Part shown: piece after piece, positions 50,706-60,902 of the stretch
How the letters are laid out: every line of letters starts with the position of its first letter
Numbering within the stretch: the first letter of the stretch is position 1
Source: Oegoconia quadripuncta
Lineage: Eukaryota > Arthropoda > Insecta > Lepidoptera > Autostichidae
Direction of reading: 5' to 3'
DNA: 64,000 bases
Assembly (NCBI GenBank): GCA_949316235.1
Contig: OX438741.1
Location: 15,501,124-15,565,123 of the forward strand
Program-made: the position numbers and the translations under genes
Notes under the pieces: generated by a model
What the model was told of the DNA's origin: nothing
Databases searched by the model: none
The model's input: the letters and a program-made list of their open reading frames with translations, nothing else

Positions 50706-50960
50706 TTATTTATAATTAGCTTTTGAGCTTCTCGGGAATAGGTCAGAGCGGTTTTTTTTTATTTATTAAAAGGTATTGCAGATCGCGGTCTTGGCTCGTC
50801 TTGGCGCGGACACTGTCATGCTCCCGGATAACTGAAATGCGTAATAACAATTCGAGTTTAAAAATCAAAAGGCCCGACATCATATTTTGTGATTTGCGGG
50901 CGCCATGTTGGATTTTTTACCATCAAATGCATCCTATGACACTCCAGGGATCAATACGTA
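50706..50960. other. Old dispersed repeat, partial
   Basis: 50885-50960 (CGGGCGCCATGTTGGATTTT, CCTATGACACTCCAGGGATC) resembles 63885-64000 and 21165-21255. Otherwise nothing. Confidence 0.4.
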
Positions 50961-51105
50961 TATACAATACAAATACACTTTATAGCACAACAGATAAGAA
51001 AATACAGTTTCAGAAAAGTGGTAAGAATAGAATGTACAATTTGGCGACCTTATCACTAAAAGCGATCTCTTCCAGGCAACCTTTGGGTATAAGGACAGTA
51101 CATTT
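50961..51105 (-). repeat. LINE 3' end
   Basis: Complement of the 44530-44725 body: GGCGACCTTATCACTAAAAG, GATCTCTTCCAGGCAACC, with an ATACAATACAAATACAC tail complement. Confidence 0.75.
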
Positions 51106-51679
51106 GATTTTTTTTTTTTTATTTATATAGAAATCATACAGCATATAATTACATTTAAAAATATTTCTTAAAATTTCTAAAGCCAAATTTATAGAGATTT
51201 CTAATTTACAATTTGAATATTAACCGGTACTCAGCTAACTTCGATAGTAAATAAGCTAAACACTAAGGCATTGCTTTACATCATTTGTGTGTATGTGTGA
51301 GTGAGAGAGTGTAGAATGTGGATGGAGTGTAATAAACAAATACCTTTGAATGGAAACAATTTTAAAACGAAACGAAAACTTTACTCTCCTTATTTGGGCA
51401 GTGGAGTAAAAAATATAAATAAAAATAATAATAATACGTACATGCCTATGCAAAAAGCCGCCATTTTAAATACTTGTCGTATTGTCAGAAAATTCCTCCA
51501 AATTGATGTAAATGCACAAACTGACTAACGATTTTAAAATAAATAGGAATATACCATTTACTTAGTTAATGCCCGTAAATGGTATGATAATACCAGCTCA
51601 TGCTGAGAAAAAGAAATTGAAAATATAAATAATAATAAAAAATACCTATCAATCTCCTCGTATTGTTTAGTTGGCAAAG
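51106..51679. other. No gene recognised
   Basis: AT-rich; open frames of 65-75 codons on both strands at 51256-51528 overlap and have no support. Confidence 0.3.
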
Positions 51680-51900
51680 AAAATCACTAGTTTTGTATAA
51701 AAACTAGTTTCTTTGTGTACTTGCCGCACCAATATGGCGGCGGGCGGAGGAGGCGGCTGTCGGGCGATCCATCAAAATAGTTGTAGTCTATTTTCAGGAT
51801 AACAACAGGTCCTGGGATTAAAGGTTTCACTGTGAAAGTCTGTTGGTATCTAGATGACGTCATGCTCCGTCTGCTTTGCTATACGCAGATGTAAGTACAA
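51680..51900 (+). promoter_or_regulatory. GC-rich patch with TATA-, YY1- and CRE-like motifs
   Basis: A stem-loop (ACTAGTTTT-GTATA-AAAACTAGT, 51686-51708) contains TATAAAA; 30 bp on lies CAATATGGCGGCGGGCGG (YY1/Pho-like) and at about 51853 the palindrome TGACGTCA. The combination is promoter-like but no gene follows and no repeat explains it. Confidence 0.2.
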
Positions 51901-51941
51901 AGCGTGTACCAAATTATAAGTCTCAGATGGTTAGCTACTAG

Positions 51942-52405
51942 AGAGGTCCTTATCTATGAAATTGGCGTTTTGTATGAAGAATTTCATTAAGACTGCTTTC
52001 TCCATACAAACATTTTTGATTTTTTTTTGGGAACGCCAAATCCAAATTTAGCTAAACTTTGTGTGTATTATCGGATAACATTAAGTTCAGTATAGGCAGC
52101 GTTAATTTTTAAAAGTAACCGCTTTATAAAAGTTTCAGCGAATCTAAGAAATGATTATGGGAAGCACATGTAAAGAGCTATGTATCTCTAAGGTTTGCTG
52201 GTAGAAAACTCTATCGGAGTTAAGCTCGCCTTTGTACATTTTATATACAATGCATATTTCTGTAACGATTTTGTGTACAATAAAGATATTAAGATATTAA
52301 GACATGTAAAGAGCTCTGTTCAAATTTTTTTAATTATGTGATTTAGCCCAGGAATTAAAAAATAATTCATTTGAAACTTTGAAATCATATTCCATTTTCT
52401 AAATA
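51942..52405 (+). mobile_element. MITE-M, with nested LINE tail, right end replaced by SINE-A
   Basis: GGTCCTTATCTATGAAATTGG to ATTCCATTTTCTAAAT. A LINE tail interrupts at 52180-52301, and SINE-A takes over at 52406. Confidence 0.83.
52180..52301 (+). repeat. LINE 3' end inserted in MITE-M
   Basis: GTTTGCTGGTAGAAAACTCT, GTTAAGCTCGCCTTTGTACA, ACAATAAAGATATTAAG, flanked by the 14-bp target duplication ACATGTAAAGAGCT (52166-52179, 52302-52315). Confidence 0.85.
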
Positions 52406-52636
52406 AAAAATAAATATTTCGAACAATTACACCAATCATCTAGTCCCAAACTAAGCAAAGCTTGTGCTATGGATACTAGATAACGGATAAACATACATAA
52501 ATATTTATATAAACATCCATGACTCAGGAATAAAAGTTCGTATTCATCACACAAACATTTACCCGTCGCGGGATTCGAACCCGCAACCGTTGGTTTCGCT
52601 GATAGGGTCACTATCCACTACACCAATCGGTCGTCA
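52406..52636 (-). repeat. SINE-A, full length
   Basis: AATAAATATTTCGAACAATT to ACACCAATCGGTCGTC; B box intact (GGGATTCGAACCCGC). Confidence 0.9.
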
Positions 52637-52829
52637 TAATAATAAAATCAATATACCCTTCGATGCTTTGTGAGATTTACTTTTACATAATTTCGTTTCC
52701 AATTTCATATTTATCGTAATACGATGAAAGGGAAGCAGGAGAATCGTATCAATTATGTATTATGTTCCTATTGAAATACGTCGCATGGCGGAATGAGACA
52801 TGACGAAAAATGTTTGAAATATTTGGTCT

Positions 52830-53250
52830 TTAGCTACCTATGAAATTGGAGTTTTTTTCTCTTCGTTAATCATATGTACCAATTCCTGCGGTTTTCAAAG
52901 CTCTATCCAAATTTGTTTTTTACTTGGAAAATGGAATATTATTTCAAGGTTTCACATGAAATATTTTTTAACCACTGAGCTAAATCACATAATAAAAAAA
53001 ATTTGAACAGAGCTCTTTTCATGTGCTTCCCATAATCATTTCTTAGATTCGCTGAAACTTTTATAAAGCGGTTACTTTTAAAAATTAACGCTGCCTATAT
53101 TTAACTTAATGTTATCCGATAATAGACACAAAGTTTAGCTAAATTTGGATTTGCCGTTCCCAAAAAAAAACAAAAATGTTTATATGGAAAAAACAGTCTT
53201 AATGAAATTCTTCATACAAAACGCCAATTTCATAGGTAAGGACCTAATAT
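52830..53250 (-). mobile_element. MITE-M, full length
   Basis: Both ends present (TTGGTCTTTAGCTACCTATGAAATTGG and CCAATTTCATAGGTAAGGACC). Orientation opposite to the copy 900 bp upstream, so the two could form a long hairpin. Confidence 0.85.
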
Positions 53251-53474
53251 TTAGAGGCACAATTATGTTTTAACCCCGAAAAATATTGACGGGTGTTGTG
53301 TGTTTGACCAGCCTTTGCCTGGACGTATCTCAGTAATACATACATAACGACCTATCTCCCAAATGGGGTGGTCAGACATATATCCCAAACAATAGTGTTT
53401 GGGTGTTACAAACATTAAGAGTTTAACCCGACAGCCCCAAAAAGAAGGGTAATGTTTTTCGAGCATATGAATGT

Positions 53475-53797
53475 GTTTTTTTTTATACACGACGGGTTCG
53501 TACTTGGCCTCAATCACACCTGATGTTAAGTGAAGATGAGGTCGAAGGTGGAAGCGTACTGACCCGGAAACCCCAACATATATGGGGGACTGGCTATCTT
53601 ATCTCTGACAACCGGAACACAACAATGCTATTAACATTGCTGCTCGGCGGCAGATTTAGTAAAGATGGTGGTAGCTAGCCAGGCGGACATTTAATATGCC
53701 CTACCACCAACCAAATATGTACCCCGCTGGGAATCGAACCCGCGACCTCCGTAAAGTAAATCCAATGTTGTTTACATGGAGCTACGGAGGCGGTTTT
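53475..53797 (-). repeat. SINE-B, full length
   Basis: Poly-T, ACACGACGGGTTCGTACTTG to GAGCTACGGAGGCGGTT, with one small deletion around CAACCAAATATGTACC. Confidence 0.88.
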
Positions 53798-54074
53798 TTA
53801 TAATTGTGAATTCTGGAAAATAACCTCTATCAAAGCTAAGCCACGGAGGCAGTTAGTCGAAAACTGCCTTGAATATAACAAGAATATTACGTATCTCTGC
53901 TATTTATTTATTTTTTAATTTATTGATAACAATTATAATTCCTCTATTTTTCTTATTTGACAGCAAATTTTGTTTACTAATGACTCGGATAGGTGGGCTG
54001 TGAATTACATGACGGTTTTCTTTGTCTTTGGAGCGAGTTTTCTCTGCCTAATGTATACATAAATATATAAATAA
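53798..54074. other. No feature recognised
   Basis: Includes AGCTAAGCCACGGAGGCAGT near 53838, a bare SINE-B head scrap. Otherwise none. Confidence 0.35.
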
Positions 54075-54235
54075 ATAAATATATTTTTGCACGTACACAC
54101 AGCGCCATCTAGTTCCACACTAAGTATCTAGGCTTGTATTATAGATACCAGATGGTTGATAAACTTCACAAATACATTTTTTTTTTGTAAATAAATACAT
54201 AAATAAATGAAAAACATCCATAACTGAATGACGAT
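54075..54235 (-). repeat. SINE-C, 3' two-thirds
   Basis: CAGCGCCATCTAGTTCCACA, GATACCAGATGGTTGATAAA, AAAACATCCATAACTGA. Confidence 0.8.
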
Positions 54236-54419
54236 ATTGACCATGTAAAGCTAGTGTCTTTCTCACGTTGACTGCCTGAAATTAAAATAGGTTATGTATG
54301 TATGTTATGTATATATTATTATTTTATTTACTCATTATTTACTGTTTCTATAACATGTAAGTTTGTTTATATGATATGGTGTATTATTGTTAAGGAGATC
54401 ATTTTATTATTGAGAGAAA

Positions 54420-54735
54420 GAGTATAATTGAGAGAAAAGAATACACGTATGTATCCTCTCATCGCATCTTGCTGATTGCTCCTATTAATTGTAATTGTTA
54501 TTTGTATGTACATTTGTTGACCAGTGTCCGTGCGTCATTTGGAGGCTCCACTGAAAACCAGCGTTGGAGTGAACGGCTACAACACATGCTGAGTTGGAGA
54601 CCTTTTTGACTCCACCTTGCGACACCGACAATTAAATGGCAAACACAATGTTATTTTTTGCATGTGTAATATTTGTACCTGATTGTTTGTGTCATGAGAT
54701 GGGTTTAAATAAATTTTTCTTTCTTCTTTCTTATT
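54420..54735 (+). repeat. LINE or SINE 3' end with (TTTC)n tail
   Basis: GGCTCCACTGAAAACCAGCG, CTACAACACATGCTGAGTTG, GTGTCATGAGATGGGTTTAAATAAA then TTTTCTTTCTTC. AATAAA plus a TTTC tail marks a retroposon 3' end. Confidence 0.6.
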
Positions 54736-55075
54736 TTTGATAAAATTACCGGATATGCATTTGTGAACCCGATTGTACTTCAATTTACGGTATACCTGCA
54801 ACATAGGTATACCACTCTGTACGCTTTGTGTGTAATTGATTGATCTCCCGTGGAGTACACGATTGGAATGTGCACACACCCGAGGTATTCATCTGTATAT
54901 ACTCGTAGTGTCAGTACCAGGGCAGCATACGTCAGATGTTCGGTCAAGTACCGCGTGTTTACTGAAGACTTCCCGCCGTGTGGACTAATGAAGATAACGT
55001 GGCATTGAAGTATTGATCTGTATGTCTTTCGACTGCCCAAGGAAAGGGGGTTAATGTTTTTCCAGTGTATGTCTG

Positions 55076-55077
<2 letters not shown>
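54736..55077. other. No gene recognised
   Basis: Open minus frames at 54780-55145 have no recognised product. Confidence 0.3.
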
Positions 55078-55121
<44 letters not shown>

Positions 55122-55132
55122 AAATAAATATC
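55078..55132. repeat. (TA)n(TAA)n microsatellite
   Basis: Twelve or so TA units, then TAA and AAAT units leading into a SINE-C tail. Confidence 0.95.
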
Positions 55133-55442
55133 CTTGGACATACACACAATACTATCTAGTTCCACTTTAAGCAACTATAGGCTTGTGTTGTGGATACCAG
55201 ATGGTTGACATACTACATAAATACATTTTTTTGTAAATAAATAGTTATTTCGACGACCTGTTTGGTGTAGTGGGTAGCATCTCTGACCACTATACCAAAT
55301 GGTCGCTGGTTCGAATCCCGCTAGGGGCATATGTTGAATGTTGTGATGAATACGGACATGTGTAGCCGAGTTATGGATGTTTTCATTTAAAATAAATAAA
55401 TAAATACCTTTAGACTTACACACAGCGCCATTTAGTTCCACA
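55133..55442. repeat. Three SINE-C pieces in alternating orientation
   Basis: 55133-55240 is a minus 3' part (TATCTAGTTCCACTTTAAGC), 55254-55395 a plus head with body (GACGACCTGTTTGGTGTAGTGG, GGTTCGAATCCCGCTAGGGG), and 55396-55442 a minus 3' end (CAGCGCCATTTAGTTCCACA). A plus SINE-C seems to lie within a minus SINE-C, or an inversion has occurred. Confidence 0.8.
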
Positions 55443-55454
55443 ACTGGTTACAGG

Positions 55455-55562
55455 TCAGATTTTACATTTTTTAAGCAGTAGCTTAAAAAATGTAAAATCT
55501 GTCTATTTTAAGTGTACCCTGTGTACCTACAAAATAAAGCATTTTTTGATTTTTTTTTGATT
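55455..55562 (+). repeat. LINE 3' end, AACAAGCAGTAGC family
   Basis: AAGCAGTAGCTTAAAAAATG, TTTTAAGTGTACCCTGTGTA, AAAATAAAGCATTTTTTGAT. Confidence 0.72.
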
Positions 55563-55724
55563 ATGGACAGCAAGTTTATTTTTATATCTTGTATTTACAT
55601 TGTGTATTTCACATTTTTTCCTCAACAAATGCAGATTCTTTCTTATGTACATTAAGTACATACATACATACGAGCATTGGAAACTAAATCGAAGTTTGTA
55701 AAAATAGCGGTCACCTATCCAAGG

Positions 55725-55818
55725 ATTGAATTCAACATGTTCGGCTACATCGTCACTTTCCATCAGGTGAGATTGTGGTCAAACGCGAAACCAGTTTTTA
55801 ATAAAAAAAAAAAAAAAC
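55725..55818 (+). repeat. LINE 3' end with poly-A
   Basis: CGGCTACATCGTCACTTTCC, GAGATTGTGGTCAAACGCGA, poly-A. Same family as 14008. Confidence 0.72.
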
Positions 55819-55892
55819 AGACGTTGCCTCACTTCGCTAATCGAAAACGAATAGCAAATACGATTTATAATTATACTGCGCCACGAGGTACC
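55819..55892 (-). repeat. 5S-SINE head
   Basis: Minus strand CTCGTGGCGCAGTATAATTA, TTTTCGATTAGCGAAGTGAG: start and first 5S-like box of the family at 57701, cut before the GGATGGGTGACC box. Confidence 0.7.
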
Positions 55893-56359
55893 AGGCTATC
55901 ATAAACTCGCAGAACGACGCTTCAGCAACTTTTACAAAGAGGCTTATCGATAGGAACATTAAACAAGATCCGATCATCGACTGTTGCCGGTCCGATGTAC
56001 AGAATAAATGCATAGAGATGTGCCAATAGAGATTTTCTATCGGTTTTTTATCGATTATTTTCACCTATAACGGAAATCCAGGGCTCAAGGCGTCGATACC
56101 GTAAGCTTGTTTGTGGGCTCGCGATCGAAATAGGTAAATTATACAATTGTCATGGACTTTAAGTTATAACCGTAAAATTCATAGTCATTCGTGCTCTCAC
56201 CGTGGATTTGCCTGTGGGTTTACGGAATAATAATATAGTAGATCTGTCTACTTAGAAAAAGGCTATTATAAAATCACTGACTATTTGAATGATAAGCAAA
56301 CATGGACATAGCAGCTGTCTGATTATTCATATAATTATGTAATCACAAATTGTAACCCA
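55893..56359. other. No gene recognised
   Basis: Contains two TATCGAT-type motifs near 55947 and 56050. No supported frame. Confidence 0.3.
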
Positions 56360-56520
56360 TAATCTGTTTAAAAGAGCAACCCTAGAGTTTCTTGCTCGTT
56401 CTTCTCTGGGGAGTCAGTTTTGTGAATGAGCAGTAAATTTAAATGTAACATTAATAGTGACGTTTTCAAGTGATAATTATATCCTATGAAATAAAATATT
56501 TTGATTTTGATTTGATTTGC
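56360..56520 (+). repeat. LINE 3' end, AGAAGAACGAGCAAG family
   Basis: AAAGAGCAACCCTAGAGTTT, TTCTCTGGGGAGTCAGTTTT, GAAATAAAATATTTTGATTT. Confidence 0.75.
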
Positions 56521-56734
56521 CTTGAAGTAGTTTTTATTAAAGACAGTATGTGATATTAATGCGCCATTTGCTGAGCCGATATAAAAATAGTTTTTATTTC
56601 AAAAGTAGCACTGTCTTTAAATTTTACATAGGAAAATGAGATTAGTACAATTATTTACTTCTGTATGTATGTTATGTGTCGTTCGTATCTAATATCGTGT
56701 GGCAAATAAACTCTCCCCCTCTCTCTCTCAGCCC

Positions 56735-56985
56735 GTAAACATCCCACGGCAGTGATATAGGCCTTCCCTAGTATGATAAGGGAGTATTATTGGCCGTAGT
56801 CCAACACGCTGTGGACCATGCGGTCAGCTGCAGAGAAACCAGACTCTCTTTTCACATAATGACTGTAAGTATAGGTGGTCTGGTTTCTCTACAGCTGACT
56901 GCACATGGCCTGCCTGGGAATCGAACCTGGACCTCCCAAATTAAGAGACCGCGTCATAACCGCTGAGCCACCGACACTATCAATA
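56735..56985 (-). repeat. SINE-D head with fold-back segment
   Basis: 56905-56985 is a minus SINE-D head (CTGGGAATCGAACCTGGACC, CGCTGAGCCACCGACAC). Left of it GTCAGCTGCAGAGAAACCAG (from 56823) and its complement ending 56899 form a 21-bp stem with one mismatch around a 35-nt loop. 56735-56790 is shared with 33010-33090. Confidence 0.65.
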
Positions 56986-57700
56986 GACTATTATTACTAA
57001 TTCCATTCAATTTATGTCCTTTCGTTGCATTTCGTTCCCTTCTGTTCCTGGAGAAAAGGATTCCATTCTATTCGATAATTGTATGTCATGACGATTTCTA
57101 ATATTATTCTCATAACTTACGAAATATTTTTTTTTAAATTTCTGTTTAAAACCACCAAGTCGAAATCTTTAATTTCGTTTTCCAGTTCTATATTACAGCG
57201 CTTTAGTTTTCGGTCTCGCAACCGAACAGCCCCTACAATGGAACTGTACAAATTACGGTTTCGGTATATAACCGAAATGCCCCATCACTATTGCATGCAC
57301 TTTGTTCAGAGTACGGTCGACGAGAAAAGTGAATTATTCCATTGTTTCAAAGATTACTCGAGAGATTTGAGAGAATTGTGTCGGAACAGTCAGACGAGTA
57401 AGCCGATTTCAGAGCTAGCTCTGAAATCTTCATGGGAACTTTTTAATTCTGCCTTTACTAGGACTTTCATTCATGAAGTGTCTTTTCGGAATCTCGCTTT
57501 GTAAATGACAAAGACAACTCTATTTCTTTGTATACAGAGAATGTCAGGGTTCCGCAGTCAAGTAGCTAAAACGAAGAGTCGCCATGTGTGTTGCATTCAG
57601 TCCGTCTGTATGTAAGCTAGGGTTTGCGACATGGTTCTGATGATTGAGGAAAATCGGTTAAGCCGTTCTTTGAACTTTCTATTTATAGTTATTACAAGTA
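56986..57700. other. No gene recognised; palindrome
   Basis: A 141-codon plus frame (57079-57504) has no domain I recognise and starts in AT-rich repeat-like sequence. A perfect 24-bp palindrome (half GATTTCAGAGCT) lies at 57405-57428. Confidence 0.35.
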
Positions 57701-57981
57701 CGCGTGGCGCAGTCCCATTAGCTGTTTGTTTTCGATTAGCGAAGTTAAGCAATGTCTGCGCCGTACAATCCTTGGATGGGTGACCACTATATAGGTGCTC
57801 CCGTGCTACAGAGGGCATGTTAAATACAAACACTGACTGTCAGATAGTTACTAGTTTGACACAAATCTACCAATCATGTGCCCGCCTGTGGATTATGGCC
57901 CATAACCTCTCTCAGTGAGAGGAGGCTGTGCCCCACAAAGGGGACGTGTAAGGCTGTGGATGATGACAAGACAAAAAAAAA
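57701..57981 (+). repeat. 5S-SINE, complete
   Basis: Head CGCGTGGCGCAGTCCCATTA, TTTCGATTAGCGAAGTTAAG and CCTTGGATGGGTGACC (5S rRNA-like internal promoter boxes), then CTACAGAGGGCATGTTAAAT, a body with TGACTGTCAGATAGTTACTAG, a LINE-like tail GTGAGAGGAGGCTGTGCCCC and poly-A. About 280 bp. The order 5S-related head, LINE-related tail, A tail is that of a SINE3-type retroposon. Confidence 0.85.
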
Positions 57982-58089
57982 GAATTCCATATATAGGGTG
58001 AAATTAAATTCGTGTTAGTCCTGTAGTCGTCAGCAATATAACGCCACTCTTACGAACAACTTTTCTCAAGGAACCATAGCCGAATTCGA

Positions 58090-58245
58090 TCAATAAATTA
58101 TTTGGATTTGGATGAAATTTACCATATAGGTAGAATATACACTGGATTAATACATAGGATATTTTTTATCCCGTTAAAGTGTGTAGTTGCGGGTGAATAT
58201 ACGAATTTGCGTGATAAAGTTATTCCACTTTATATTTGTATATTT
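58090..58245 (-). repeat. Repeat T, partial
   Basis: ATTTGGATTTGGATGAAATT, ATATTTTTTATCCCGTTAAA, GTGATAAAGTTATTCCA. Confidence 0.72.
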
Positions 58246-58280
58246 ATACTGTTTACTTTTTAAAACCTGCTTTATCATTT

Positions 58281-58520
58281 TGACGACCGATTGGTGTAGT
58301 GGATAGTGACCCTATCAGCGAAACCGACGGTTACGGGTTTGAATCCCGCGACGGGTAAATGTTTGTGTGATGAGTATGAACATTTATTCCTGAGTCATGG
58401 ATGTTTATATAAATATGTATGTATGTTTATCCATTATCTAGTATCCATTGTACAAGCTTTGCTTAGTTTGGGACTAGATGATTGGTGTAAGTGTCCGAAA
58501 TATTTATTTATTTATTTATT
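58281..58520 (+). repeat. SINE-A, full length
   Basis: GACGACCGATTGGTGTAGTGG to GTGTCCGAAATATTTATTTA with a TTTA tail. All segments present; one of the best copies. Confidence 0.92.
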
Positions 58521-58875
58521 TGTTATCTTTCACAACTCTTTGCACACCGCTGCCTGTATACTTGGAGATATGCCTCTAACAGTTCCGGTGTCGTGTGGAA
58601 TTATTATTATTAGGGAATTGTTAAAAGCAATTCAACTCAAGGCATTGTGCGATTCGAACACAAGCTTCCATAAAGAAGGAAAGCGTTCATGAAAGGGAAC
58701 ACTTCGGCTGTTAAACTTTTCTAACTCCATTAGGGCTCAAGTTCGAACGTAACTTAGATTTATTTATAGTTCGTGTTTAAGTTACATTTAGGGTATTGAA
58801 TGACTGGTTTATAAACAATCTGCATTTATTGCTCTTAGGTAAGATTGATTTGAATGTAACTCGTTGACTGAAAAC
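58521..58875. other. No gene recognised
   Basis: Nothing beyond a frame run-through from SINE-A. Confidence 0.3.
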
Positions 58876-59145
58876 TTTTTTTTTGCAAAACGGGTTAGCA
58901 CTTGACTTCAATCACATGGCGTATTAACCCGGAAACCCCATCTTATTCGGGGGACTAGCTACCTTTTCTCTGACAACCGGAACACAACAATACTATTAAC
59001 ATTGCTATTTGGGGGCAGACTTAGATAAGACGGTGATAGCCAGCCAGGCGGACATTTAAAATGCTCTACCACCAAATTGTACTCCCCTGAGGATCGAATT
59101 CGTAAATACTACGTGCGGTTTAAATTGAGCCACGGAGGCGGTTGA
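58876..59145 (-). repeat. SINE-B, internally deleted
   Basis: Poly-T, CAAAACGGGTTAGCACTTGA, a gap after CAATCACATGG, body, and GAGCCACGGAGGCGGTT. Confidence 0.82.
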
Positions 59146-59267
59146 AACATTTATAATTAAATCCAAAAGATGTATAATCTGTCAATGTAACAAAATGGTG
59201 TAACCGATTTGCTTTATTTTCGAAAGGAGGTATTTTAAAAACATTTCTTAATTTCAATTTTTTTTTA

Positions 59268-59592
59268 TTAATAAGACAATATTTTGTTTTGGTTTTTGGC
59301 GAACACAAACCATCCCTTATTAAAACTGTCAAGCTCGTCTCTCCACCGTTTTCGCGGTCTGCCACGTTTGCGTCTGGCGGTTGTAGGGGTCCAAATAGTG
59401 GACGCACTTGCCCACAACTCGCACGGCATGCGGCCCACCCAGTCCCACTTCAACGTTGCCGTTTTTTTCCCCACGTCAAAGATCCGAGTCCGTGAGCGTA
59501 GTGTAGCATTTCTGACACCAAGAACAAAAACGACTGGAAGCAGATGAGAGAGGCCTTTGCTCAGCATTACCCGCTTCCACACTCCTCCCACT
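59268..59592 (-). pseudogene. LINE ORF2 C-terminal fragment
   Basis: Minus frame RTRIFDVGKKTATLKWDWVG, then WTPTTARRKRGRPRKRWRDE, LDSFNKGW, the standard end of many insect non-LTR reverse transcriptases. Upstream of it NATLRSRTRI continues the open frame; downstream a stop. About 80 credible codons. Confidence 0.85.
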
Positions 59593-60699
59593 GCAACTCC
59601 TGTAAGCCAGGATCAATAGTGGTACTCTGCACGGTGCCTACTGAAGGTAGACGGTGCCCTACGTGTCTATATTGCTACCTTGGGCCCCAGACTAATTAAA
59701 GAACAGCTCAGCAATGGGACACTATGGACTCTTAATAATAATAATACAACATTTAGTTATTAAGCAAATGTTCCTAAAATATGAAAGTTTCAAATTTACC
59801 GCTTCACATTTAGGAGCTAGAGACCTTCGTTAGACCTTAATAACAGGGCTCCAACAGAACCTTCGAGTTTGGAATCCAATAAAACAGATAAGGCTTTCGT
59901 GCTGCAATATACCGATGAGCAAACACGTCCATTGAAATGTCAGTCGACAATCTGTTTAAACAAGATATTTACAGAGAGTCACCCGTCGCTCCCACGTACT
60001 GTCCACGCCATGGACGCACATAAATTTACATACATACATACATTACATTTATGTAATTGATTTACATAGAGATGTCGATTAAAGTAAAGCAACCAGACAA
60101 ATCAGTCTTTTTGTCAACCAACGTTTTGTTTGGCAGAGAGGTAGCCTTGGACCTGGAGCAGGATATTAGGATATGAGGATTTTGACATAAAACAAGGAAC
60201 ACAAGGAATGGAATTGCAGACATATCTGTGTCTTTACAAAAATGTACAACTTTAATAAATTTTAAATAGCTGTCATCTACACTATGCTGTCATCAACTAT
60301 TTCTACATAGGTATTATATTTAAACTGTAGCTTCTTCGACTACATCTGATACTACTTCATGTATATAACAGGCAGATTGCGTTGTTTATTTTAGTTTAGT
60401 TATTCTTTTAGTTTTGTACTTTATACTGAGTTGTTAGTAATTTGTGGATAATGCTGCTGGTTTAGCAATCATCTATACTTGTTTGTTAATAATCTTGTAA
60501 GTTAAACACATTGTAAAACTGTTTATTGTCACTATAAATTAAAAAATAAACGCTAGTTTAAATATAATTAAATTGTCAACAATTAAATGGCCAAACAACT
60601 GACTTCATTAAGGTTCCGTTCTGATTTTTTACATGAAAACACCCTGGCAATACTTTCATCCTTTTGAACGAAAAATTATTAAATATATACACAAATACT
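59593..60699. other. No gene recognised
   Basis: 59593-59755 ends CTCAGCAATGGGACACTATG and AATAATAATAAT, a probable retroposon 3' end. The remainder to 60699 is AT-rich; a 63-codon frame at 59869-60060 has no support. Confidence 0.4.
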
Positions 60700-60858
60700 T
60701 TTTTTGCCAAAATAATATGTTATAAATGAAAACATCCATATAAATCGGCTACACACCGTCCGTATTCATCATACAAATATGCCCCTTAGCGGGATCCGAA
60801 CTCGGGATCTTTTAGTATATCAGTCAGAGTTTGTAACTATTACACCAAACAGATGGCA
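60700..60858 (-). repeat. SINE-C, 5' two-thirds
   Basis: AAAACATCCATATAAATCGG, complement of the B box (GCGGGATCCGAACTCGG), ACACCAAACAGATGGC. Confidence 0.78.
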
Positions 60859-60902
60859 ATGATTCTTTATACATTTTATTAAATAAGAATAATAATGTTT
60901 TA

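Noticed and set aside
57079..57504. 141-codon plus frame
   Set aside because: No recognisable domain, starts in low-complexity T-rich sequence and includes a palindrome; likely chance.
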